DNA of 8,886 bases from the NCBI GenBank assembly GCA_025355115.1, contig JANXLO010000198.1, forward strand, positions 1-8,886. The letters are read 5' to 3'. Position numbers and translations under genes: made by a program. Shown here piece by piece: positions 1-5,332 of the stretch. This stretch comes from Chthonomonadaceae bacterium (GTDB taxonomy: Bacteria; Armatimonadota; Chthonomonadetes; Chthonomonadales; Chthonomonadaceae). Below the pieces are notes generated by a model. The model was given only the letters and a program-made list of their open reading frames with translations, did not search any database and was not told the origin of the DNA. How positions within the stretch are numbered: the stretch's first letter is position 1; every line of letters begins with the position of its first letter.

Positions 1-1
1 G

Positions 2-487
2 ATGCGGGTGGAGGGCTGCCGTCCCATTTTGAAGCGGCCATTGGACATGATGGTTTCTGCTTTGCGGGCTCTGGCGGCGGATACCGACTGTGGGGAAGAT
101 CTCCAGCGGCATCTGGTACAGATGGGACAGCCGCTCTATCAGTGGCCTATGCCCGACGGCTTCCCGGAGAAGACGGCGTCTTGGACAGGATCGCTGCTGC
201 CGCGCTGGAATTTCGCCGTCGCTCTGGCCTCGAACGCGGTGCCTGGCACCAGGGTGGATCTGAACGCGCCATTGGCTGCCGCGAAAGCCCGCTCGGAGCC
301 GGAGATTTTGAACTCGCTCACGGAGACGGTGCTGTCAAGGCCCGCCGATTCCGCTGCGGTGCAGGCGGTAAAGGAGCAGATTCGAGCGCACATCCTGCGC
401 GCAAGGCGAGCAGGATTGGCAGAGGCTACGGTGCTGGCGGAGGCGACTGGCCTGCTTCTGGCATCGCCCGGCTTTCAGTGGAAATGA
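2..487 (+). CDS. DUF1800 family protein, C-terminal part (5' end outside window)
   Basis: The reading frame is open from the window edge to TGA at 485-487, giving 161 residues. The first ATG is probably internal, because the family is several hundred residues long and the match begins mid-domain. Visible family features are a K-R-P-L-D block near residues 11-15, followed by VSALRALAADTD, then MGQPLYQWPMPDGFP near residues 41-55, and then W-x-G-S-L-L-P-R-W-N-F near 61-71. These are typical of the C-terminal third of DUF1800 proteins. The biochemical role of the family is not established. Its members are nearly always encoded beside a DUF1501 protein, as here, with only 61 bp between the two genes and the same orientation, so an operon is likely. 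The call is confident for family membership only; no function is assigned. Confidence 0.88.
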   Translation: MRVEGCRPILKRPLDMMVSALRALAADTDCGEDLQRHLVQMGQPLYQWPMPDGFPEKTASWTGSLLPRWNFAVALASNAVPGTRVDLNAPLAAAKARSEPEILNSLTETVLSRPADSAAVQAVKEQIRAHILRARRAGLAEATVLAEATGLLLASPGFQWK

Positions 488-503
488 GCAGGCGACGGGC
501 GCT

Positions 504-548
504 GGAGTGCAGTGGGCGAGCGAATAAAGTGAGCGCAGGAGTGCAGTG
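504..548 (+). repeat. 11-bp direct repeat spanning the DUF1501 ribosome-binding site
   Basis: GGAGTGCAGTG occurs exactly twice, at 504-514 and 538-548, 34 bp apart, in the short gap between the DUF1800 and DUF1501 genes. The second copy contains most of the AGGAG Shine-Dalgarno (537-541) and ends directly before the ATG at 549. It may be a small tandem duplication or chance; it gives two potential ribosome-binding sites, only one of which is correctly placed. Confidence 0.45.
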
Positions 549-1907
549 ATGAAGTTCAAATTGACACGGCGGCAGGTTCTTACCGGGGCGACTCTCGCGG
601 CAGCGGCGGGGGGAGCTGGAGGCCGTCTGTCTGCCCTCGAGAGTGTGGCGATGGGGCCGCGCACCGGGCAGACGGGAGGGGATACGCTGGTCGTTATCTT
701 CCTGCGCGGCGGGGCGGACGGGCTGAATATCGTAGTGCCCTACGGCGATGCGGACTACTATCGGCTGCGGCCTTCACTGGGCTTGCCGGGGCCGAAGGAC
801 ATGGGCCGAGCCGCGGCGGAGCGCTGCCTGCAGCTGAACGACTTCTTTGGCTTGCATCCGGCGCTGAAGCCTCTACTACCGCTCTATCAGGACGGGAAAT
901 TCGCCGCAGTTCATGCGATCGGCTCGGGGGATCAGACGCGCTCCCACTTCGAGGCGATGGCGACGATGGAGCGCGGGCTGGCGCACGACAGCGGGGCGGC
1001 GAGCGGCTGGCTGGCGCGGCACCTAACGTCGACGGCTTCGGAGGTCGACTCGCCGCTACGGGCCGTGTCGATCACGGAGACGGTGCCGGACTCGCTGCGG
1101 GGAGCGCCAAATGCAGCGGCAATGTTGTCGCTAAACGAGTTTCGGCTGACAACGCCGAACGTGGTTCCGACCGGCAGCGGCAATATTGCGTTTCACCGCG
1201 CTCAGCGCAAGGCGGCGCAGGCCAAGCCGGAGACGCGCGCCGACGCGGTTGCGGAGACCCTGCGCGGCATGTACGGCGGCACGGCGACTGAGGACACCAG
1301 GGTGCTCATGGGCGCGGGCCAGGAGACGCTTGCCGCAATGGACGCAGTCAAGCGGCTCGACCCGACGCACTACAAGGCGGAGTTCGGCACGATCTATCCG
1401 AACACGGAGATGTCGAACGGCCTGAAGCAGGTCGCCTGCCTGCTGAAGGGCGACGTCGGCCTGGAGGTCGCGTGCCTCGATCTTGGCGGATGGGACACCC
1501 ATGTGGCCCAGGGGCGCGAGACAGGCTGGCAGGCCGGACGGCTAGGGGAGTTGGCGCAGGGGGTAGCGGCGTTCACGCGTGACCTCGGCGCACGTCTGGA
1601 GCGCACGACGATTCTGGTGATGACCGAGTTCGGTCGGCGGGCGGCGGAGAACAGCGGGCTGGGCACGGATCACGGCCGGGCGAGCTGCATGTTTCTGATC
1701 GGCGGCGGTGTGAATGGCGGCAAAGTCTACGCTGATTGGCCGGGCCTTGCTCCCACGAAACTGGAGGGGCCGGGCGACCTGCATGTCACGACGGACTACC
1801 GGGACGTCCTCACGGAGATCGTCAGCCGCCGTCTGAAAAACCCGCATCTCGAAGAGGTTTTCCCAGACTTCGCCGCGCGACAGCACGGCATCTTCCGTAC
1901 GACGTAG
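549..1907 (+). CDS. DUF1501 domain-containing, Tat-exported protein
   Basis: The product is 452 residues. ATG 549 is chosen over the in-frame GTG 546 because AGGAG at 537-541 sits 7 nt before ATG but only 4 nt before GTG. Residues 6-25 form a twin-arginine signal: T-R-R-Q-V-L-T followed by an Ala/Gly-rich hydrophobic stretch. Family landmarks are FLRGGADGLN at 51-60, GLHPALKPL at about 101-109, DLGGWDTH at 311-318, MTEFGRR at 358-364, GTDHGR at 372-377 and TDYRDVL near 415-421. These Asp/His-rich loops resemble metal-binding loops of the alkaline phosphatase/sulfatase fold to which DUF1501 is related; a hydrolase role is therefore possible but unproven. It follows the DUF1800 gene, its usual partner. 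The length looks complete. Export by Tat suggests folding with a cofactor before secretion. Confidence 0.93.
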   Translation: MKFKLTRRQVLTGATLAAAAGGAGGRLSALESVAMGPRTGQTGGDTLVVIFLRGGADGLNIVVPYGDADYYRLRPSLGLPGPKDMGRAAAERCLQLNDFFGLHPALKPLLPLYQDGKFAAVHAIGSGDQTRSHFEAMATMERGLAHDSGAASGWLARHLTSTASEVDSPLRAVSITETVPDSLRGAPNAAAMLSLNEFRLTTPNVVPTGSGNIAFHRAQRKAAQAKPETRADAVAETLRGMYGGTATEDTRVLMGAGQETLAAMDAVKRLDPTHYKAEFGTIYPNTEMSNGLKQVACLLKGDVGLEVACLDLGGWDTHVAQGRETGWQAGRLGELAQGVAAFTRDLGARLERTTILVMTEFGRRAAENSGLGTDHGRASCMFLIGGGVNGGKVYADWPGLAPTKLEGPGDLHVTTDYRDVLTEIVSRRLKNPHLEEVFPDFAARQHGIFRTT

Positions 1908-1949
1908 AGGTTGCGAGCCAGGAGTGCGGGGTGTGATCCTGCATTGGCT

Positions 1950-1971
1950 CCCCTTCCCTTTAGGGAATGGG
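1950..1971 (+). terminator. Hairpin downstream of DUF1501 gene (possible terminator)
   Basis: TTCCC (1954-1958) pairs with GGGAA (1963-1967) around a TTTA loop. The stem continues after one C/T mismatch with three more G-C pairs (1950-1952 with 1969-1971). It lies 43 nt after the DUF1501 stop. No T-tract follows on either strand, so it is not a classical intrinsic terminator; it may instead stabilise the 3' end or be part of a repeat. Confidence 0.4.
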
Positions 1972-1973
1972 CG

Positions 1974-2113
1974 GGGGTTAGGCTCAATCACTTTCAAATA
2001 ACGGGCTGGACACAGCGCTGAAGTCACGGTCCGGGGTCGCAAGGAGCAAGCCCTCTTGCGACACCCTTACAACTCCCTCGCTCTACGTCATTTGAAAGGC
2101 ATTGGGGTTAGGC
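1974..2113. repeat. Palindromic, MITE-like unit flanked by 10-bp direct repeats
   Basis: GGGGTTAGGC occurs at 1974-1983 and again at 2104-2113. Just inside these copies, 1986-2003 and 2086-2103 are inverted repeats with 15 of 18 positions complementary; the inner 13 bp match at 12 of 13. The direct repeats abut the inverted repeats on the right and are 2 nt away on the left. The interior contains the perfect palindrome CAGCGCTG (2013-2020) and an 8-bp hairpin (2036-2062). The arrangement, terminal inverted repeats with a target-site-like duplication and no room for a transposase, is what a miniature inverted-repeat element looks like. A structured 3' untranslated region is the alternative. 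The element is in the gap between two convergent genes. Confidence 0.45.
2036..2062. terminator. Hairpin between convergent genes
   Basis: GTCGCAAG (2036-2043) and CTTGCGAC (2055-2062) are perfect inverted repeats with an 11-nt loop. Two further G-C pairs (2033-2034 with 2064-2065) follow after one mismatch. It lies in the centre of the palindromic unit at 1974-2113, between the ends of two convergent genes, where a bidirectional terminator would be expected. No T-run flanks it, so a terminator role is only possible. Confidence 0.35.
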
Positions 2114-2149
2114 AGCGAGCGAAGCGAACTCTACCCCTCCTCACGAAGC

Positions 2150-2173
2150 GCGATATAGGGCGCCAGATATCGC
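2150..2173 (-). terminator. Hairpin after the dioxygenase stop codon (possible terminator)
   Basis: GCGATAT (2150-2156) and ATATCGC (2167-2173) form a perfect 7-bp stem. The loop of 10 nt itself contains the palindrome GGCGCC. It starts 4 nt beyond the TAA of the minus-strand dioxygenase gene, the position expected of a transcript end. It lacks a following T-tract. Confidence 0.4.
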
Positions 2174-2177
2174 AGAC

Positions 2178-2849
2178 TTAGGCCTGCGGGGTGAAGCCAA
2201 GGACTATATCAAACTTGGCCGCAACCTCGCCCACTCTGGACTCCTTCACCGGGACGAATGGAACGATCACCGAGGCGCGGGCTTTCAGGTCCCGGATGCC
2301 TGTGAGAACTCCGTCGTTGCTGTTCCTCGGCTCGCCCTTCACATAGCACTGTGTAGTGAACTTCTCTTTGCCCTTCACTTTGACGATGACATGGATATGC
2401 GGTGTCCGCCCAGGATAGGGCACTGGCTTGACGGTTCGGAAGTAGTACTCGCCGGTTGAGGCGGTCAGGAAACGCCCGAAGCCCTGGAAGTTCCTATCCC
2501 GCTTGCCGCCACTCTCCGGATTGACGCCGTCCGTGTGAAGATAGGAGCCGGTGTTGTCCACCTGCCAGATCTCCACAACCGCGTTTCGGATCGGATCGCC
2601 ACGAGAGTCGAGAATGCGCCCACTGAGATGCGTGACCGTGCCGACGGCCGACGTAAGATTGTCGTTGATAACGAGCAGATCGTTGTCGGTGTCTAGCGGC
2701 ATATGGTCGGGGTAGAATGGCCCCTCGGTCTGGGCAGGAGTGCGCATCAACTCCTCGGCAAACGCCCCCCTGGCAGAGCAGGTAGCGGCCCCGATGGCGA
2801 GGCCGCGCAACAGATGTCGGCGGGAAAGAGACGGCAAAGCGATTTTCAT
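2178..2849 (-). CDS. Tat-exported intradiol ring-cleavage dioxygenase
   Basis: The product is 223 residues. The frame stays open for 59 further codons upstream, but ATG at 2849-2847 is chosen because GGAGGG (2863-2858) lies 8 nt before it and because it places the signal peptide at the N-terminus. Residues 9-31 are a twin-arginine signal (S-R-R-H-L-L-R-G, hydrophobic stretch, A-F-A). The mature part begins with TEGPFYP (41-47). By alignment to protocatechuate 3,4-dioxygenase, the non-haem Fe(III) ligands are Tyr103 (GSYLHT), Tyr145 (KPVPY), His151 and His153 (PHIH); all four are present. The family splits catechol-type rings between the two hydroxyls using O2. It lacks the N-terminal helical dimerisation domain of catechol 1,2-dioxygenases. 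The physiological substrate is unknown. It lies 77 bp downstream of a GlcD-type oxidase on the same strand. Confidence 0.94.
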   Translation of the reverse strand: MKIALPSLSRRHLLRGLAIGAATCSARGAFAEELMRTPAQTEGPFYPDHMPLDTDNDLLVINDNLTSAVGTVTHLSGRILDSRGDPIRNAVVEIWQVDNTGSYLHTDGVNPESGGKRDRNFQGFGRFLTASTGEYYFRTVKPVPYPGRTPHIHVIVKVKGKEKFTTQCYVKGEPRNSNDGVLTGIRDLKARASVIVPFVPVKESRVGEVAAKFDIVLGFTPQA

Positions 2850-2867
2850 GGTACAGGCCCTCCAAGG

Positions 2868-2879
2868 GTTATCAATAAC
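2868..2879. promoter_or_regulatory. Inverted repeat upstream of the dioxygenase gene
   Basis: GTTAT-CA-ATAAC is a perfect 5-2-5 inverted repeat placed just upstream of the Shine-Dalgarno of the dioxygenase gene, within the AT-richer 77-bp gap behind the glcD-like gene. It could be an operator or a small mRNA hairpin; no clear -35/-10 pair was found with it. Confidence 0.25.
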
Positions 2880-2926
2880 GTGTGCTGATATTAGACGATG
2901 CTCAGAGTTATAAGGATACCGGCCCG

Positions 2927-4411
2927 CTAAACTGCGGCGCCTCGTCCGGCGCGTTCGGCGATGTGGGGGCCGTGATCGCTCTCCCAGCAACGCTTGGCGG
3001 AGGGGAAGATTTTGCCGGGGTTGCATAGCTCGCTCTTGTTGAACACGAGCTTGATGCGCTCCATCAGATCCATGTCCATCTCGGAGAATAGCCAGGGCAT
3101 CGCGTCGATCTTCTCAACGCCGATGCCATGCTCGCCCGTGATAGAGCCCCCTACATCGACGCAGAGTTTTAGAATTTCGTGGCCCGCACTCATCACGTTC
3201 TTGACCTGTTCGGGGTCGCGCTCGTCGAACATCAGGTTGGGGTGCAGGTTGCCGTCGCCTGCGTGGAAGACGTTGCCGACTTCCAGGCCGTGGCGCTGGG
3301 CAATGGCGCGGACTTCGCGCAGCACCTCCGGGAGCTTGGTGCGGGGAATCACGCCATCGTGCGTCACCATCGCAAGGCCTAGCCTGCCGAGGGCGCCGAA
3401 CGCCTGCTTGCGCGCCTTCCAGAGAAGCGCGCGCTCCAAATCCGTGGAAGCCTGTCGGACTTCGCGAGCGCCGTTGCGCTCCGCGATGGCCTTTGCCCGG
3501 TTCGCCTCTCCGTCAAGCCCGACCTCCAGGCCGTCCAGCTCGATGATGAGAACCGCCTCGGCATCGAGCGGGAAGCCGAGGTGAAACGCCTCCTCGCAGG
3601 CTTTGATGATGAAGGTGTCAACCATCTCCAGCGCGGCGGGCAGGACTCCCTCGGCGATGATATCAGATACCGTCTGCGTCGCCTGATCCACCGTCTCGAA
3701 AATCGCGAGGAGGGTGCGAACAGACTGCGGCAACGGCGTCAGGCGCAATGTCACCTCCGTGACGATGCCCATCGTCCCCTCGGAGCCGACGACAAGACCG
3801 ACCAGATCGTAGCCCGGCGAGTCCTCCGCTTTCCCGCCCAGATGCACGATCTCGCCGTCCGGAAGCACCATCGTCAGGCCCGTAATATGGTTGGTGGTGA
3901 CGCCGTACTTCAGGGTGTGTGGCCCGCCCGCGTTCTCCGCCACGTTGCCGCCGACCGTGCAAGCGCCCTGACTTGAGGGGTCAGGGGCATAGTGAAGGCC
4001 GTCAGCTTTCACGGCTTTGGTGAGGTAGACATTGACGGTTCCGGCCTGCGCGATCATACGGCGGTTGGGAACATCTGTCTCGATAATCTTGTTGAGGCGC
4101 GTCGTCGCGATGATGACGCCACCCATAATTGCGGTCGCCCCGCCCGATAGCCCCGTTCCCGCGCCGCGCGGCGTGAAGGGGACTTTCAGCCGGCAGCACA
4201 GCTTGACGATCTCCGCCACCTGGGCCGTGTCAGTGGGCAGAACGACGGCGTCCGGATAGCGCTTTTCGGGGGCATACGCATCGCAGTCATAGGCGCGAAG
4301 CTCGGTCTCCCCGGTCAGAACCCCCTCGGCTCCAAGGATTGCGACAAGCTCACGCCGCAGCTCTTCGGCAACTGGCGATCTCGGCGGTCGGCTGACAGCG
4401 ACAACGGACAT
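2927..4411 (-). CDS. glcD: FAD-linked oxidase, glycolate/D-lactate oxidase GlcD type
   Basis: The product is 494 residues, a normal length for GlcD. ATG at 4411-4409 follows AGGAG (4422-4418) by 6 nt. The FAD-binding PCMH domain spans roughly residues 50-225, with the pyrophosphate loop PRGAGTGLSGG at 81-91, the PDPSSQGACTVGGNVAENAG block from 144, and GSEGTMGIVTEV at 209-220. The C-terminal cap domain shows HAGDGNLHPN at 383-392, GEHGIG at 426-431 and NPGKIF at 464-469. Family members oxidise 2-hydroxy acids such as glycolate, D-lactate or D-2-hydroxyglutarate to 2-oxo acids. There is no CxxCxxC cluster motif and no glcE or glcF gene nearby, so its electron acceptor and exact substrate are open. 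It may be cotranscribed with the dioxygenase gene behind it. The symbol reflects family, not proven substrate. Confidence 0.93.
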   Translation of the reverse strand: MSVVAVSRPPRSPVAEELRRELVAILGAEGVLTGETELRAYDCDAYAPEKRYPDAVVLPTDTAQVAEIVKLCCRLKVPFTPRGAGTGLSGGATAIMGGVIIATTRLNKIIETDVPNRRMIAQAGTVNVYLTKAVKADGLHYAPDPSSQGACTVGGNVAENAGGPHTLKYGVTTNHITGLTMVLPDGEIVHLGGKAEDSPGYDLVGLVVGSEGTMGIVTEVTLRLTPLPQSVRTLLAIFETVDQATQTVSDIIAEGVLPAALEMVDTFIIKACEEAFHLGFPLDAEAVLIIELDGLEVGLDGEANRAKAIAERNGAREVRQASTDLERALLWKARKQAFGALGRLGLAMVTHDGVIPRTKLPEVLREVRAIAQRHGLEVGNVFHAGDGNLHPNLMFDERDPEQVKNVMSAGHEILKLCVDVGGSITGEHGIGVEKIDAMPWLFSEMDMDLMERIKLVFNKSELCNPGKIFPSAKRCWESDHGPHIAERAGRGAAV

Positions 4412-4758
4412 ATATCTCTCCTCTTCATGCAGGAACTAAACTCTATTGTAACACATTGCCCCCTCCCAGGGGCAAATCAAGAAGATAAGGTTCATGTCGG
4501 CTATGCTGGGCATGCTCTAGCCTCCAAGGCAAAGGTCAATGGCCGCGTTCTCGCCATCAACTCGTTGAAATTTCTCATGTCCTCATGCTTATGTAACGGA
4601 ATTTTTACAGATGCTTTGCCTACGTGCTGCCTGTTTGTTTCCAAATGCCAATTGCAGGAAATCAAGGCGCTCATGCGAAAAACAATTGCGGTCGGGCAGC
4701 CGAATCGAGTGGCCAGGCAGTCACGTTTTTGCGATTGCTGGCGGAAAAGGAGAATGGC
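4412..4758. other. 347-bp divergent intergenic region
   Basis: This gap separates the minus-strand glcD-like gene from the plus-strand VOC gene and is AT-richer than both. Open frames cross it on both strands, but none has recognisable domains or a convincing ribosome-binding site, so I call no gene. It holds a GC-rich inverted repeat near the glcD end (4456-4475) and two exact copies of CAATTGC (4649-4655 and 4683-4689, 34 bp apart). It also contains a loose plus-strand -35-like TTGAAA (4565-4570) without a good -10. It should contain the promoters of both flanking genes. Confidence 0.6.
4445..4475 (-). promoter_or_regulatory. Candidate promoter with overlapping operator-like repeat for glcD
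   Basis: Read on the minus strand, TACAAT (4450-4445) matches the -10 consensus at 5 of 6 positions. TTGCCC (4475-4470) matches the -35 at 4 of 6 with a long 19-bp spacer. The -35 is one arm of a perfect 7-bp inverted repeat, TTGCCCC (4456-4462) and GGGGCAA (4469-4475), so a repressor or activator bound there would control this promoter. Predicted transcription would start about 25 nt before the glcD ATG. Confidence 0.3.
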
Positions 4759-5166
4759 TTGAATATTCCAGTCGGAACTGTGCGCAGCATATCTGAGCTG
4801 GCGCTGTGGGTAAGCGATCTCGACCGAGCTGTCGCCTTCTACACGCAGAATCTCGGCTTCACCGTCGAGGAGCACGATCCTGGGCGCAACGCTTTTCTGA
4901 AGAGCGGCGACTTCCTGCTGGTGCTCTTCGTGCCCGAGAGCCCTGGCACGAAGCTGGCAGATGAGTATCTGGCTAGGGTTGGATCGCCTCGAGGGAGCGT
5001 CTATCACGTCGCTTTTCGGCTGGAGCCAGACCAGCTTGACGCGACCGGCACGGCATTGCGAGAGCATGGACTCGATGTTTCCGGCCCCGTCAACTTCGGC
5101 ACTGGTCGCCGCTCCTACTTTCTGGAGGACCCCGATCAGCACTATATCGAGCTGACCGATAGGTAG
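4759..5166 (+). CDS. VOC superfamily (glyoxalase/bleomycin-resistance fold) protein
   Basis: The product is 135 residues. The start is TTG 4759: AAGGAG at 4747-4752 lies 6 nt upstream, and this start gives the usual single-domain VOC length. The upstream in-frame extension from ATG 4624 has no family similarity. The chain shows two beta-alpha-beta-beta-beta modules: SELALWVSDLDRAVAFYTQNL near 12-32, a strand pair to about residue 58, then VYHVAFRL at 81-88 and YFLEDPDQHYIEL at 120-132. By position, the metal-ligand candidates are Glu13, His83 and Glu131, with Glu in place of the commoner first His. VOC proteins include glyoxalase I, extradiol dioxygenases and antibiotic-resistance enzymes; this one cannot be assigned to a reaction. 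It is divergent from the glcD-like gene and 166 bp upstream of the Gfo/Idh/MocA gene. Confidence 0.88.
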   Translation: MNIPVGTVRSISELALWVSDLDRAVAFYTQNLGFTVEEHDPGRNAFLKSGDFLLVLFVPESPGTKLADEYLARVGSPRGSVYHVAFRLEPDQLDATGTALREHGLDVSGPVNFGTGRRSYFLEDPDQHYIELTDR

Positions 5167-5170
5167 AGTG

Positions 5171-5200
5171 TTGACAATGAGCTCTGGAGAAGGCAACTAT
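5171..5200 (+). promoter_or_regulatory. Candidate promoter upstream of the Gfo/Idh/MocA gene
   Basis: A perfect -35 hexamer TTGACA is at 5171-5176, directly after the VOC stop codon. The best -10 is AACTAT (5195-5200, 18-bp spacer), matching only 3 of 6 positions, so the promoter is a guess. It would leave a leader of about 125 nt before the GTG at 5333. Confidence 0.3.
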
Positions 5201-5214
5201 TTGTGAGGAGAGGA

Positions 5215-5225
5215 GTTGACTCAAC
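5215..5225. promoter_or_regulatory. Short perfect palindrome in the Gfo/Idh/MocA leader
   Basis: GTTGA-C-TCAAC is a perfect 5-1-5 inverted repeat in the leader between the VOC and Gfo/Idh/MocA genes, directly after a doubled AGGAG. It could be an operator half-site pair; it is short enough to occur by chance. Confidence 0.2.
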
Positions 5226-5332
5226 CAATTACACTGAAAGGCTGGGCGCAAGACAGCCTTTCGATTGCGACGGGCAGGAATACACATCTTCTACGGGCAA
5301 TTTGCACACAACTCGTCAGGGAGGCTCACATC

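Noticed and set aside
1542..2042. 166-codon minus-strand frame across the end of the DUF1501 gene
   Set aside because: It is a shadow of the DUF1501 coding region. Its start is within the repeat-rich gap and it has no recognisable domain.
2850..3026. 59-residue N-terminal extension of the dioxygenase
   Set aside because: It would overlap the end of the glcD-like gene, is Arg-rich with no family similarity, and would bury the Tat signal internally. The ATG at 2849 has its own Shine-Dalgarno.
4624..4758. N-terminal extension of the VOC protein from ATG 4624
   Set aside because: The 45 extra residues do not resemble any VOC domain, and there is no ribosome-binding site for that ATG, unlike TTG 4759.
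4427..4762. 111-codon plus-strand frame in the divergent gap
   Set aside because: No domain is recognisable, there is no convincing ribosome-binding site, and residue use is odd (many Cys and basic residues). It is treated as noncoding.
4501..5196. 231-codon open frame on the minus strand
   Set aside because: It covers the VOC gene in antisense, whereas the plus strand has recognisable VOC motifs and a good ribosome-binding site. No family similarity was seen.
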